DNA of 64,000 nucleotides from Methanolobus sp. (lineage in GTDB: Archaea > Halobacteriota > Methanosarcinia > Methanosarcinales > Methanosarcinaceae): positions 1 through 64,000 of the forward strand of contig JASKKT010000003.1 of the NCBI GenBank assembly GCA_030154025.1. The letters run 5' to 3'. The notes below the pieces were generated by a model, which was not told the origin of the DNA, did no database searches, and saw only the letters and a list, made by a program, of their open reading frames with translations. This document shows positions 29,812-39,549 of this stretch, piece by piece (position 1 is the first letter of the stretch; every line of letters begins with the position of its first letter). The position numbers were made by a program, and so were the translations under genes.

Positions 29812-32037
29812 ATGCATCTCATCATAGCAGAGAAACACATAGCGGCGAAGAGGATAGCAAGCATCCTTTCCCAGGACAAGCTGAAGCAGGTGAGGGTAAG
29901 CGGGGTCGACACCTATGAGTTCGGTACCGGAGAGGAGAGGAAGGTGTTCATCGGCCTGAGCGGCCATATTGTAAAGCTGGATTTCCCCAAGGCATACAAT
30001 AACTGGCAGAAGGTTGAGGCAAAAGAGCTGATAGATGCCCAGGTGATCACCACATCCACACAGGTCAAGATAGTATCCGCACTCAAGAAACTGGGCAAGG
30101 AAGCCACAAGGGCGACCATAGCCACTGACTACGACCGGGAAGGAGAGCTCATCGGCGTCGAGGCTGTGGACATACTTAAAAGTGTCAACCCCGACATCGA
30201 GTTTGACAGGGTGCACTACAGTGCCATCACACCCAAGGAGATACATGATGCCTTCGGGAACCCTTCCAAGATAGACTTCAATCTCGCTGATGCCGGACAT
30301 TCAAGGCAGGTTATTGACCTTGTATGGGGTGCTTCTCTTACTCGGTACATCTCCCTTGCCGCCGGACGCCTGGGTAACATGTTCCTGTCCGTGGGCAGGG
30401 TACAATCACCCACGCTTGCACTTATAGTGGAACGTGAGAAGGAGAGGGATGCCTTCGTAGCCAGGAAGTACTGGGAACTCTCGGCAAGCCTGCAGACAAA
30501 GAAAGGAGAGGTCTTCCAGGCAGAGCACAAGACCAGCCGCTTCTGGGAAAAAGAAGATGTTGACAGTATCCTTAAGAAACTTGAAGACGCTGCACTGGTC
30601 TCGAGCATAACGGCATCCACCAAGACCGACAAGCAACCCACGCCTTTCAATACCACCGAGTTCATCAGTGCGGCAAGTGCGCTTGGTTACACTGCCTCAA
30701 GTGCGATGAACATTGCAGAATCGCTCTACATGAACGGTTTCATCTCATATCCCAGGACTGACAACACTGTCTATCCTGAGAGCATCGACCTTAGGGCGCA
30801 GATCGAGATCTTCGCCAAGGGTCCTTTCAAGGAGTATGCAGAGAAGCTGCTCGCAAAGAAAGAGCTCATACCCACAAGAGGCAAGAAGGAAACAACAGAC
30901 CACCCGCCAATCTATCCTGCCTCCCTTGCAAAGAAATCGGAACTGAGCGAGCAGGAATGGAAGGTCTACGAACTTGTTGTCAGGCGCTTCTTCGCAACAT
31001 TTGCCGAGCCTGCAGAGTGGGAGACCATAAAGGCGCGCTTCGATATCAGCGGGGAGGAGTTCAAGGCCAACGGGGCCAGGCTTGTGGTCCCCGGATGGCG
31101 CTGGTACTATCCCTACAACGCACCTGAGGACCGGCTGCTTCCGGCACTCGCAGAGGGCGATCAGCTTACCGTCCTGAGCAAGGATATCGCAGAGAAGGAG
31201 ACCCAGCCCCCGGGGAGATACGGGCAGGGAAGGCTAATCAAGATCATGGAGGAACTCGGCCTCGGAACAAAGGCAACACGCCACGAGATCATCAGCAAGC
31301 TATACTCCAGGGCATACATACACGGAAACCCGCTCCAGCCAACAAAAACTGCCTTTGCGGTGGTCGAGTCGCTTGAAAGGTTCGCGCCCACGATATCAAA
31401 GCCCGACATGACAAGCAAGCTGGAAGCAGACATGGACAGGATAGCGGAAGGCGAGATCCCAGAGGAGGAAGTGCTCAACGAATCAAGGGAAATGCTGTCC
31501 TCCGTCTTCAGGGACCTGGCCGAGAACAGGGACAATATAAGTGAATCATTGCGTGCCGGCCTGAGAGAGGACAAGATAATAGGAGTATGTCCGGAGTGCG
31601 GCTCCAAGCTCATGGTCATGCGCTCAAAGAAAGGTGGCCGCTTCATAGGCTGCGAAGGATACCCTGAATGCAATTTCTCATTGCCCCTGCCCCGCGGCGG
31701 GAAAGTGATAGTGACCGAGAAGACCTGCGACCAGCATGACCTCTACCATATCAGTATCATCAACTCCGGTAAGAGACCCTGGAACCTGGGATGCCCGCAA
31801 TGTAATTTCCTTGAATGGCAGAAGGTGCAGGAAGAGGAGAAGAAGAATAACAACGGTAAGATAAAACCTAAAAAGATAACCGACATATCAGGTATAGGGA
31901 AGGTTACCGCCGAGAAACTTACCGGGGCGGGAGTATCCGATGTCAGGGACCTGGTCAGTATCGATCCACTGGAACTTTCAAGGACTACGAATATTCCGGT
32001 AAAGAAGATAAGGAGCTGGCAGGATGCCGTTGCCTGA
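29812..32037 (+). CDS. topA: DNA topoisomerase I (type IA)
   Basis: Type IA topoisomerase that relaxes negative supercoils by single-strand passage. The 741-residue protein opens with the Toprim domain (LIIAEKHIAAKRIASIL, later ATDYDREGELIG). The catalytic tyrosine motif GFISYPRTDNTVYPES lies near residue 310. A C4 zinc finger follows (CPECGSKLMVMRSKKGGRFIGCEGYPEC, about 600-625). The C-terminal tail IKPKKITDISGIGKVTAEKLTGAGV is a helix-hairpin-helix domain. GGAG lies five bases before the ATG. The beta-CASP gene follows after 19 bases, so the two probably share a transcript. Confidence 0.97.
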   Translation: MHLIIAEKHIAAKRIASILSQDKLKQVRVSGVDTYEFGTGEERKVFIGLSGHIVKLDFPKAYNNWQKVEAKELIDAQVITTSTQVKIVSALKKLGKEATRATIATDYDREGELIGVEAVDILKSVNPDIEFDRVHYSAITPKEIHDAFGNPSKIDFNLADAGHSRQVIDLVWGASLTRYISLAAGRLGNMFLSVGRVQSPTLALIVEREKERDAFVARKYWELSASLQTKKGEVFQAEHKTSRFWEKEDVDSILKKLEDAALVSSITASTKTDKQPTPFNTTEFISAASALGYTASSAMNIAESLYMNGFISYPRTDNTVYPESIDLRAQIEIFAKGPFKEYAEKLLAKKELIPTRGKKETTDHPPIYPASLAKKSELSEQEWKVYELVVRRFFATFAEPAEWETIKARFDISGEEFKANGARLVVPGWRWYYPYNAPEDRLLPALAEGDQLTVLSKDIAEKETQPPGRYGQGRLIKIMEELGLGTKATRHEIISKLYSRAYIHGNPLQPTKTAFAVVESLERFAPTISKPDMTSKLEADMDRIAEGEIPEEEVLNESREMLSSVFRDLAENRDNISESLRAGLREDKIIGVCPECGSKLMVMRSKKGGRFIGCEGYPECNFSLPLPRGGKVIVTEKTCDQHDLYHISIINSGKRPWNLGCPQCNFLEWQKVQEEEKKNNNGKIKPKKITDISGIGKVTAEKLTGAGVSDVRDLVSIDPLELSRTTNIPVKKIRSWQDAVA

Positions 32038-32056
32038 ACCCTGAAAAGGTGATCAT

Positions 32057-33295
32057 ATGAAACTGGAATTCAAAGGAGCATGCAGGGAAGTAGGACGCTC
32101 AGCCGTCCTGGTCGATGACAGGATAATGATGGACTACGGCATAAAACCCGGCGAGGCCACCCAGTACCCCGTGAACGGCGCGCGGCCTGAGGCTGTGCTC
32201 GTGTCGCATGCACACCTTGACCACTCGGGCGCAGTTCCCAATTTAATGGACATTGCACCTGACATCTATATGACGCCACCCACATTCGATCTTTCAAGCA
32301 TGCTTGCCAGGGATACCCTGAGGATTGCGGAGAGGAGCGGAGAGATTGCCGCATACGACAGCACCGATCTTTCAAGATTCGTTGAGAACACTCATCGTAT
32401 CGAACCCGGTCTCGAATTCCACACACATGGCTACAAGGCGCAGTTCTACGATGCCGGACATATACCCGGTGCTGCAGCCATCCATCTGGAAGACAAGAAC
32501 CAGAAGAGTGTATTCTATACAGGGGACATTAACACGATAGACACCAGGCTGGTGTCAGGCGCCACCGATTTCCCGGATGCGGATGCGCTGATCATAGAAA
32601 GCACGTATTTCGGGGAAGACCATCCGCCCAGAAAAGAGATAGAGAAGGCGTTCATGGATTCGCTCATGGACACAATTGACCTGGGAGGGAATGTGATAGT
32701 CCCGGCCTTCGCCATAGGAAGGACACAGGAGATACTCATGCTCCTGGATGCGCACGGCATTACGGCCTATGTCGACGGACTTGGGGTAACCGCCTACAAG
32801 ATAATGATCAAGCATCCTGAGGCCTTGCGCAATCCCACGCACCTGAGAAGGGCCTTTACAAATGCCATTGCCGTGGACGGCAGCAAAAGGGACAAAGTGC
32901 CGCTTGAATCCTCAGTGATAGTGACCACCGCAGGAATGCTTAACGGCGGGCCTGTGCTCCATTACCTTAAGAAGCTGCACAAGGACCCTAAATCAAAGAT
33001 CCTTATAACCGGATACCAGGTCGAGGGTACCAATGGCAGGATGGCCCTTGATAACGGCATAATAGATAATGGCGGGGTCATCCAGCAGCTTGGAATAAAG
33101 GTCGAGCAGTATGATTTCTCGGCTCACTGCGGAGACAGGGAGCTTAAGGAAATAGTGAAGGACTTCTGTGACAGGGGCACTGAGCAGGTGTTCACCGTAC
33201 ATGGGGAAGACACAGAGGCTTTTGCAGAATGGGTCAGCAATGAGACCGGCGTAGACGCGCATGCACCTGAACTGGGCGATAGTTTCCTTATCTGA
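32057..33295 (+). CDS. beta-CASP metallo-beta-lactamase ribonuclease (aCPSF2-like)
   Basis: A 412-residue metallo-beta-lactamase/beta-CASP nuclease acting on RNA. Motifs in order are SHAHLDHSGAVP (zinc ligands, about residue 50), DAGHIPGAAA, FYTGDINTIDTRL, the beta-CASP segments IIESTYFG and VIVPAFAIGRTQEIL, TTAGMLNGGP and the final YDFSAHCGDRELKE and FTVHGE. It lacks the N-terminal KH domains of aCPSF1, so it fits the shorter aCPSF2 group. It is distinct from the RNase J at 59520. Its stop codon overlaps the end of the convergent TPR gene by 8 bases. Confidence 0.92.
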   Translation: MKLEFKGACREVGRSAVLVDDRIMMDYGIKPGEATQYPVNGARPEAVLVSHAHLDHSGAVPNLMDIAPDIYMTPPTFDLSSMLARDTLRIAERSGEIAAYDSTDLSRFVENTHRIEPGLEFHTHGYKAQFYDAGHIPGAAAIHLEDKNQKSVFYTGDINTIDTRLVSGATDFPDADALIIESTYFGEDHPPRKEIEKAFMDSLMDTIDLGGNVIVPAFAIGRTQEILMLLDAHGITAYVDGLGVTAYKIMIKHPEALRNPTHLRRAFTNAIAVDGSKRDKVPLESSVIVTTAGMLNGGPVLHYLKKLHKDPKSKILITGYQVEGTNGRMALDNGIIDNGGVIQQLGIKVEQYDFSAHCGDRELKEIVKDFCDRGTEQVFTVHGEDTEAFAEWVSNETGVDAHAPELGDSFLI

Positions 33296-33932
33296 GGGTC
33301 TGTGTCTGCGCGTGGACCATAAGGCTGTTCTTCATTTTGGCCTCTTCCATGGCAAACCTCAGATTCTCGATGGCGCTTTCGTGTTCAGGGTCTATCGAGA
33401 GGACCTTTGAGAAACACTCAGCAGCATTCTCGTAAAGGCAGAGGTCAAGGTAGGCCATCCCTTTTTTGTTCCACACGATCGCGAATTTGTTGTCAAGCTC
33501 TATTTCCTTGTGGACCTTGCTGTAACACTCTATAGCCTCGTTATGCCTGCCAATGTATACGAGGACATCACCCTTGTTTATCCATGCATTGTCGTTGCGC
33601 GGATCGATGCAAAGGAGCCTGTTGTAGTAATCGATGGCCTCCTCGTATCTTCCCAGGTTGAAAAGGGCAACTCCCATATTGTACCATACGTCAGTATCGT
33701 TCCTGTTAAGTTTCAGGGACTTCTCGAAGCAATCCAGTGACTCCTCATACATTCCCATAAAAGTGAGAGCAATGCCCTTATTGTTCCATACAAGGGCAAC
33801 AGCATCATCGCTCCAGAGAGCAGGATCCCTTGTCTCACATTCGAGTATAAGGTCGAAGTACTCTATCTTCTCTTCCGGCTCATCCGAGTCAAAAGCCAGT
33901 TTGAACCATTCTTCCGGTGTATCGCTCTCCAT
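33288..33932 (-). CDS. tetratricopeptide repeat protein
   Basis: A 214-residue protein built of five or so TPR units such as ALVWNNKGIALTFMGMYEESLDCFEKSLKLN and DVWYNMGVALFNLGRYEEAIDYYNRLLCID. The repeats mediate protein contacts and no catalytic domain is present. I start at the ATG at 33932 (MESDTPEEW), because the 71 upstream residues of the track ORF look like translated promoter sequence. A TATA-like GCATATTTATTAT lies upstream. Its partners are unknown. Its 3' end overlaps the convergent beta-CASP gene by 8 bases. Confidence 0.85.
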   Translation of the reverse strand: MESDTPEEWFKLAFDSDEPEEKIEYFDLILECETRDPALWSDDAVALVWNNKGIALTFMGMYEESLDCFEKSLKLNRNDTDVWYNMGVALFNLGRYEEAIDYYNRLLCIDPRNDNAWINKGDVLVYIGRHNEAIECYSKVHKEIELDNKFAIVWNKKGMAYLDLCLYENAAECFSKVLSIDPEHESAIENLRFAMEEAKMKNSLMVHAQTQTLR

Positions 33933-34151
33933 CCTGCCAACCAGCTCCAATTTCAGGATAAAGGAATAATAAATATGCAAATAGCAGTATATTACAAATA
34001 TTCCTATTTTGTTAACGCACATCAACATTATTAACTTATCGAATCTTTTAGGCATCTTTATACGAATTTCTAGAGAAGAAGAGGGGATAGCGTGCCGAAC
34101 ATCGTTAAAAACAGCTATTACAGAGCCATTTAGTCTTAGGTGCAAGTTACT

Positions 34152-34676
34152 TCAAGTCATATCTAAAGACTTTCTGACATCGTCTATATGCATAAGCCGG
34201 TCTGCATCAATACCTACAAGACATACCCCTTTTTTATCCATGGCCCATATCCTGCACTTAGAATTCACATCCTCTGGGATGTGCTCCGAGGGAAGGTGAT
34301 TGATATCGATATAAGATCCCGGAACAACGTATAGGTCAGGATTCAGTTCCATTATGCTGACAGCCTTCCTGAGGAGTGAGAGAAGATCGTTAATGTCTTC
34401 CCTGTCCCATTGGTCCATTCTGGAGCGGACAGAAGACAGCAGGACTTTAGCAACCCCGGGGTTCGCCAGGATCTTGCTGGAAAGGCAGATGGAAGCGTTC
34501 TCGTACCTTACCTCATCATCAGGCCCCCGGAAACAATACAATCCCTCATCGATCATCCGGGGCAGGTCAAGAGGGAGCTCAGACTCCGATATGGCCTTCT
34601 CAACTTTATCGCGGTCGAGATCATATACATCGGCAATCCTTTGTACGGCTTTTTCTATCAATATGCAGGTATCCAT
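34152..34676 (-). CDS. conserved hypothetical protein
   Basis: A 174-residue protein I do not recognise. It begins MDTCILIEKAVQRIADVYDLDRDKVEKAISES. The start at 34676 is supported by GGGGTGATC four bases upstream and removes seven residues from the track ORF. It looks soluble and mixed alpha/beta, with a strongly acidic first half and a C-terminal strand-rich part (CRIWAMDKKGVCLVGIDADRLMHIDDV). No signal peptide or membrane segment is visible. It follows mobA by 25 bases in the same direction and could be co-transcribed with it. Function unknown. Confidence 0.7.
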   Translation of the reverse strand: MDTCILIEKAVQRIADVYDLDRDKVEKAISESELPLDLPRMIDEGLYCFRGPDDEVRYENASICLSSKILANPGVAKVLLSSVRSRMDQWDREDINDLLSLLRKAVSIMELNPDLYVVPGSYIDINHLPSEHIPEDVNSKCRIWAMDKKGVCLVGIDADRLMHIDDVRKSLDMT

Positions 34677-34701
34677 CAGATCACCCCGGCCAGGCAAAAC
34701 A

Positions 34702-35307
34702 TCAGTTGCCTTCCAACTTTTCCAGATCCTCAGGAGTGTTTATGTTGGCAAAGGACATGAGCCCTTTGCCTGCATGACAGAAAACCTCTGCTCCGGGATA
34801 AAGCACATCGTCCAGTTTCAATACAGGCGACATGGCAAACCTGTTTCCCCCCTGCAGGGAAGCTTCTATGGCACGAAGCATAGGGACCCTCCTGTATACG
34901 GCATGCAGGGGTTCCCTTGTACCGGAAGCGCTCACCGGGACCACTGCATCGTGGCCTTCTGCCATCCTGAACATGAGCTCAATGATATCAGGGCTGATAT
35001 AAGGCATATCGCAGGCTGTGACAAGTACATATTCCCCGCGGGCAGCCCTGAACCCTTCAAGCATACCTGCAAGGGGACCTGTGTTTTGCATCGTGTCCAG
35101 CACGGTGTTTCTTCCGCGGGCATAAGATCCGAAGTGCTTCCGCTGAGCTTCGTCCCTGAAGGAGATGATCACCTCTTCGCATACAGTTTCCAGCACCTGC
35201 AGAGTATTCTCTATGAAAGTGCTGCCCTTTAGCGGCAGAAGCGCCTTCTCCCTTCCCTGAAGCCTTGTTCCCAGGCCGCCTGCCAGCAATATAGAGGATC
35301 TCTTCAA
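34702..35307 (-). CDS. mobA: MobA-like nucleotidyltransferase (molybdenum cofactor guanylyltransferase)
   Basis: A 201-residue protein of the MobA family that attaches GMP to molybdopterin to form the dinucleotide cofactor. The signature ILLAGGLGTRLQGREKALLPL opens the protein, QNTGPLAGMLEGF follows near residue 75, and VTACDMPYISPD carries the metal-binding aspartate near 98. The start is TTG, two bases after the stop of the DUF460 gene, which suggests coupling. Formylmethanofuran dehydrogenases and other Mo/W enzymes of methanogens use such cofactors. Other sugar-nucleotide transferases share the fold, so substrate is inferred. Confidence 0.87.
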   Translation of the reverse strand: MKRSSILLAGGLGTRLQGREKALLPLKGSTFIENTLQVLETVCEEVIISFRDEAQRKHFGSYARGRNTVLDTMQNTGPLAGMLEGFRAARGEYVLVTACDMPYISPDIIELMFRMAEGHDAVVPVSASGTREPLHAVYRRVPMLRAIEASLQGGNRFAMSPVLKLDDVLYPGAEVFCHAGKGLMSFANINTPEDLEKLEGN

Positions 35308-35309
35308 GC

Positions 35310-37283
35310 CTATGCAAGCCCCCGCCTGCGCTCACTGCGGTACTCGTCCAGTATCGATTTGAACTGCTGATGCTCTTTTTCCCGCATACGCGCCCGTATC
35401 TTCTCATCCCATTCCCTGATAGCCTCATCCAGCATCACGGGATCGACCATTGCAAAGTCATCCACCCTCTGCACTTCAAGGCCCCTGATCACAGGCAGGT
35501 CGGAATCATAGAAGTACTCCAGGGCGGTGTGCGGTATCTCTTCAGAGGTTATAACGGCACAGACCCCTGAATCTGCAAGCAGGGAGGCGGTAACGGGGCC
35601 TCCGCCACTGGGATCCTCAAGATACACCAGGTCTCCTTTTTTAAGGCCGTAGGTATCCTTTGTATGTTGTATGGCCTCCTTTGCAAAGGACTTGATGATC
35701 TTTACCGGCAGACCCTCGCCTTTCATCTCTTTCTTGTGCATCTGCTTCAGGCGTTTTGTATGCAAGCGCTGGTTCTTCAGGGACTTGCGGACGCTGGCCA
35801 GCTCCTTTTTAAGGCGTTCGATCTCGCTGTCCCTTATCTGTACCTCCTTGTCCCTGCGCACCTTAAGGGACTCGGAAGTTCTCATCTTGCTGATGCGATG
35901 CTCCAGTGCCTCGATCTCCCTCTCCTTCTGGCCGGATCCGTATTTAAGCTCGGCCACATACTCTTTAAGCTGATTTATCTGCGCATTCTTCTGGCTCAGT
36001 TCCTCCCTCAGCCTGCTCACCTGCTCATCAAGGTCAGGCGCTTCGGCCTTTTCAGGCTCCGGCCGGACATCTTTCTGCATTTTAGGCAAAGGTAGCACCT
36101 TTTCAATGGCTTCCTCGATGGAAGCGCCATGAATCACGTGGAACTTCACCCTGTCGATGTCAAGGTACTTAGGAGTCCTTTTCTCGACCCTGGAGAAGAC
36201 GTTCTTGTAATTCTTGTATGTCGTGAGCGCCGCTGCAAGGGAATCCCTTTCATGGTCATTGGAATAGCCGAATGTCCGGGCCAGCGCTATTTTCTCCTCT
36301 GCCCTCATCTCCCCGCCGGGCGTACCCAGGACTGCATTGAAGCTACGGCGTATCTTCTCGACAGCTGCGGGAGTGGGAAAGACATCCGTGGCAACCACTG
36401 CCGGTTTCCCGTATTCGGCTATCAGCTTGACGACCTCATCATGGGATATCCCGCGGATACTGCGCGAGAGCAGCAGTTCCCCCTCAAGGGAGAGTATGGC
36501 TATGCCAACCGTTGTTCCGGGATCTATCCCCACTATGGTATATTTCCTGGTCTTCTTCTTCAGAGGGAGATACTTTATCTTGTCCCTTTCCACGCTTTTA
36601 ACGGTCACCTGGACATCGGCAGTATTAGAAGGTTTTACAGGCACTTTGTCCCTTCTTGCATTTACCGTATACTCCGCCCTCACGTAGCCCCCAAAACCCT
36701 CTGTAGCCTTGACGCTGTAAGTGAAGCCGGTCTCCCGGGAGAATCTGCGCAATACGTTCTCTATCTCCCTGCTCTTCTCCTTCACCCCGCCATGCACTTT
36801 CCTGCGATAGCGGTTCTGGCTCCAGCCACCCCTCCCAAGAGAGCGTGCCCTGCTTATCTTTATTTTTGTGACATCCTCAAAAAGAGATACCTCGCAGCCC
36901 ACACCCAGGCTTGCCAGGGTTGCACACACCTCTGCCTCCTCGACCGGATTGAACTGGTTGAAGGAGATCCCGTGTTCCTGGGCAAGACGCAGCAGGGGCT
37001 TCTGGTGGATGCCGCCTGTGACCTGGACCAGCTTGGTGTTCTCAGGCAGCTTGCCAAGGAACTGTATCAGGTCGTTCTTATCAGCGGCCAGCTCATAGAT
37101 ATTGTCAACCGCAATATAATCAGGACGGTCTCTCTGTACCATCCTGAGTATCTTATGCCTGCGCAGCATGGTGTAAGATGTGATCTCGCCTTCACTCAGG
37201 ACTGCAACTGCATACCTGGGAACATCCTGGGCCCTTGAAGAACCTTTGGCGATATCAATACCGTAGATAACCCCGTTCTGCAT
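35310..37283 (-). CDS. DUF460 (COG2433) RNase H-fold protein with coiled coil
   Basis: A 657-residue archaeal protein of the DUF460 family. The N-terminal part (VIYGIDIAKGSSRAQDVPRYAVAVL) and the central IVGIDPGTTVGIAILSLEGELLLSR both look like RNase H-type strands with acidic residues, so it may contain two such folds. Residues about 400-525 are a long charged coiled coil (LDEQVSRLREELSQKNAQINQLKEYV). The C-terminal domain has GLKKGDLVYLEDPSGGGP. It is a predicted nuclease or Holliday-junction-resolvase-like protein; I know of no firm activity. It is 32 bases after rio2 and 2 bases before mobA. Confidence 0.88.
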   Translation of the reverse strand: MQNGVIYGIDIAKGSSRAQDVPRYAVAVLSEGEITSYTMLRRHKILRMVQRDRPDYIAVDNIYELAADKNDLIQFLGKLPENTKLVQVTGGIHQKPLLRLAQEHGISFNQFNPVEEAEVCATLASLGVGCEVSLFEDVTKIKISRARSLGRGGWSQNRYRRKVHGGVKEKSREIENVLRRFSRETGFTYSVKATEGFGGYVRAEYTVNARRDKVPVKPSNTADVQVTVKSVERDKIKYLPLKKKTRKYTIVGIDPGTTVGIAILSLEGELLLSRSIRGISHDEVVKLIAEYGKPAVVATDVFPTPAAVEKIRRSFNAVLGTPGGEMRAEEKIALARTFGYSNDHERDSLAAALTTYKNYKNVFSRVEKRTPKYLDIDRVKFHVIHGASIEEAIEKVLPLPKMQKDVRPEPEKAEAPDLDEQVSRLREELSQKNAQINQLKEYVAELKYGSGQKEREIEALEHRISKMRTSESLKVRRDKEVQIRDSEIERLKKELASVRKSLKNQRLHTKRLKQMHKKEMKGEGLPVKIIKSFAKEAIQHTKDTYGLKKGDLVYLEDPSGGGPVTASLLADSGVCAVITSEEIPHTALEYFYDSDLPVIRGLEVQRVDDFAMVDPVMLDEAIREWDEKIRARMREKEHQQFKSILDEYRSERRRGLA

Positions 37284-37315
37284 ACAATGTAACTTATGTT
37301 GGCGATAGCATATAG

Positions 37316-38212
37316 TTATGACTCTTGGGCTTGCTTTATGTAGGCCACTACTTCATCCTGATCCCTGCTGATATTGTATTTACGCTTGAAGTATTTGAGC
37401 ACGTTCAGCACATCCCTGGAAAGCAGCTCATCAGCCTGGGGGTGGCCGGTATCCACATACTGGGGCCAGTCAATTATCTGAACCCCACCATCATATACGA
37501 AGATATTGTACTCACTGATATCAGAATGTATGATACCTTTTCCGTAAGTGGCCTTCAGCTGGTCGATTATCGTATTCTGGAACCATTCCGGATCTTCCAG
37601 CTTTGTCCGGTAGAGCAGGGAGCCAGGCGCGACTTCCATGACAAGTGCATGCCGGTTGTTGTCTATCAGTTTAGGTACGGCAACATCGGGGTAGAGTTGC
37701 TTCATGATGTCCGCCTCTCTTTTGGCAGCAAGCCTGGCGGCGTATATCCATGAGAAATGCTCCTTGTCATCCAGGTGGGAACGCACCCTCTTTACGCTCT
37801 TGAAACTAGTCCTGCCCTCCCTGTGGAACTTGATGATGACTCCCTGGGGCTCACCGATCCCAAGCTCGGCCTCCTTTACAGCCTCGATAACGACGGATTC
37901 CTTACCCACGCCGACCTCATCCCCTATGGCGCTCACGGTGCCTCTCTTGACAAATGTGTTGAGGGCAAGGGCGTCGTATGCATCGAAGTATATCTGGTAG
38001 CCCTCGTAGGGAGTGTTGGTTGCCACGACCATCTTTTTGCGCATGAGCTGCCTGAGCTTATACTCCAGCGCAGCGAACGGCAGCCGGGTGAACTTCATGA
38101 GCTCCTCCACAGGCACCCATTCATAATGCTTCATGCCCATCTCTATGCCCTGCAGTATGCGCAGGTCCTTGTTGTCCAGTTCCTTGAACAGTTTTATGAC
38201 GTCGTCTATCAT
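37316..38212 (-). CDS. rio2: RIO-type serine/threonine kinase Rio2
   Basis: Atypical kinase/ATPase of the Rio2 family required for late small-subunit ribosome maturation. The 298-residue protein has the N-terminal winged-helix domain diagnostic of Rio2 (about residues 1-85, including RLPFAALEYKLRQLMRKKMV). The RIO kinase core follows, with GVGKESVV in place of the P-loop, catalytic loop IIHSDISEYNIFV near residue 225 and metal-binding VQIIDWPQYVDTGHP. It heads a run rio2-DUF460-mobA-hypothetical in the same direction. No clear Shine-Dalgarno precedes the ATG. Confidence 0.96.
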   Translation of the reverse strand: MIDDVIKLFKELDNKDLRILQGIEMGMKHYEWVPVEELMKFTRLPFAALEYKLRQLMRKKMVVATNTPYEGYQIYFDAYDALALNTFVKRGTVSAIGDEVGVGKESVVIEAVKEAELGIGEPQGVIIKFHREGRTSFKSVKRVRSHLDDKEHFSWIYAARLAAKREADIMKQLYPDVAVPKLIDNNRHALVMEVAPGSLLYRTKLEDPEWFQNTIIDQLKATYGKGIIHSDISEYNIFVYDGGVQIIDWPQYVDTGHPQADELLSRDVLNVLKYFKRKYNISRDQDEVVAYIKQAQES

Positions 38213-38297
38213 CTGCTGTGTAATTGGCTGTTAGGTTTAGATTGTTTGTGGTGCGTTCCGGGATGTAGCCTTTGAATGGAAAGGTTACAGAGAAAAA

Positions 38298-39482
38298 TCA
38301 AGCGAACCTTTCCCAGGCTTCCTCCTCGACCCTCCTCATCACTTCTTTCAGCGGCAACTTCACCTTTTCTGCAATCCTGCGGCAGTCCTCGTACTCCGCG
38401 GACATGTGCAGTATCTCCCCTGTCCGGTCCTGGGCTATCTTGACAGGAACCTCGAACTCCTCACCCCGAAGGACGATGGGGACCTTCTCCATGCGGCGGT
38501 CTGCAATGTAGCGGTGCCTGGTGGGGATCACGCGCACTCCAAGAGTACCGGTCTCCTTCATCAGCACCCTTGCCACATTGTCGCTGTCCTGCGGCTTCGT
38601 TATCACTTTGATGATATGGCCGCTCCTGCCCTTCTTCATTATCGCGGGAGTGATGGTGACATCCCTTGCACCGGCTGAGAGCAGGCGGTCGAACAGATTC
38701 CCGAGAACTTCACCGGTGACGTCATCCACATTGGTTTCCAGGATTTCTATAGTGTCCCGGGACAGTGTGTCATGCATATCCACCAGTATCGCACGCAGCA
38801 CGTTCGGGTCCTCGGTGTCCGCATCTCCTGCACCGTAACCTACGGATATGACCTGTCCCCTGGGAATATTCTCCACCGGCTTTGCAAAATATGCAAGCAA
38901 GGCCGCACCTGTAGGTGTCAGCAGTTCCCGCTTACCGGAACCATAGAACAACAATCCGCTTTGCTTCAGGATTTCCAGGGTTGCAGGTGCGGGGACTGAC
39001 ATCATGCCGTGTGCAGCTTTCACTTTTCCCCCGCCAACATTTGCCGGCGTGCACAGCACTGCATCTGCGCCAATCTCATGGATGGCGAAGCAAGAACCTA
39101 TCACATCCGCAAGGGCGTCATTCTGACCCACCTCATGGAAGTGCAGCTCCTCAAGAGTCACACCATGCACACGGGACTCGGCTTCGGCCATCATGGCGAA
39201 TACGCCAAGGGTGCTCTGTTCCACTGCAGGGGGAAGCCCTGCACTTTTAATGACATCCACCAGCTCGTAGTAATGGCGGTGATGGGTCTCCCTGAGGGCA
39301 TGTACCTTTACGTCAACTGCCTTTATTCCACGCTTATCGGCACTACCGACAGATACTCTGACATCCACAGCGGATTCTATTGTTTCCCTTATCTTTTCTC
39401 CGTCCGCACCAAGCCCTATAAGGCTTGCAAGTATCATATCCCCGGCAGCGCCCGAGAAAGGTTCGAATATAAGTGATCTCAT
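38298..39482 (-). CDS. larC: LarC-like nickel insertion protein
   Basis: LarC inserts nickel into the pyridinium-3,5-bisthiocarboxylate mononucleotide cofactor in a CTP-dependent step. The 394-residue protein has the family features FEPFSGAAGDMILASLIGLGAD at the N-terminus, FHEVGQNDALADVIGS near residue 125, the C-terminal domain with ETNVDDVTGEVLGNLFDRLL near 250, and KKGRSGHIIKVITKP. It lies 67 bases downstream of larB on the same strand. Neither larE nor larA is in the window. In this organism the cofactor could serve a LarA-type racemase or epimerase elsewhere. Confidence 0.92.
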   Translation of the reverse strand: MRSLIFEPFSGAAGDMILASLIGLGADGEKIRETIESAVDVRVSVGSADKRGIKAVDVKVHALRETHHRHYYELVDVIKSAGLPPAVEQSTLGVFAMMAEAESRVHGVTLEELHFHEVGQNDALADVIGSCFAIHEIGADAVLCTPANVGGGKVKAAHGMMSVPAPATLEILKQSGLLFYGSGKRELLTPTGAALLAYFAKPVENIPRGQVISVGYGAGDADTEDPNVLRAILVDMHDTLSRDTIEILETNVDDVTGEVLGNLFDRLLSAGARDVTITPAIMKKGRSGHIIKVITKPQDSDNVARVLMKETGTLGVRVIPTRHRYIADRRMEKVPIVLRGEEFEVPVKIAQDRTGEILHMSAEYEDCRRIAEKVKLPLKEVMRRVEEEAWERFA

Positions 39483-39549
39483 GCATTCACATCTCTTAAC
39501 TGCTTAATGAGCACATCAGGCAAAACTTATGCAGGACAGGATGCCGGGA

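Noticed and set aside
36129-37238. 369-aa plus-strand ORF opposite the DUF460 gene
   Set aside because: Shadow frame with no domain resemblance; the minus-strand DUF460 protein explains the region.
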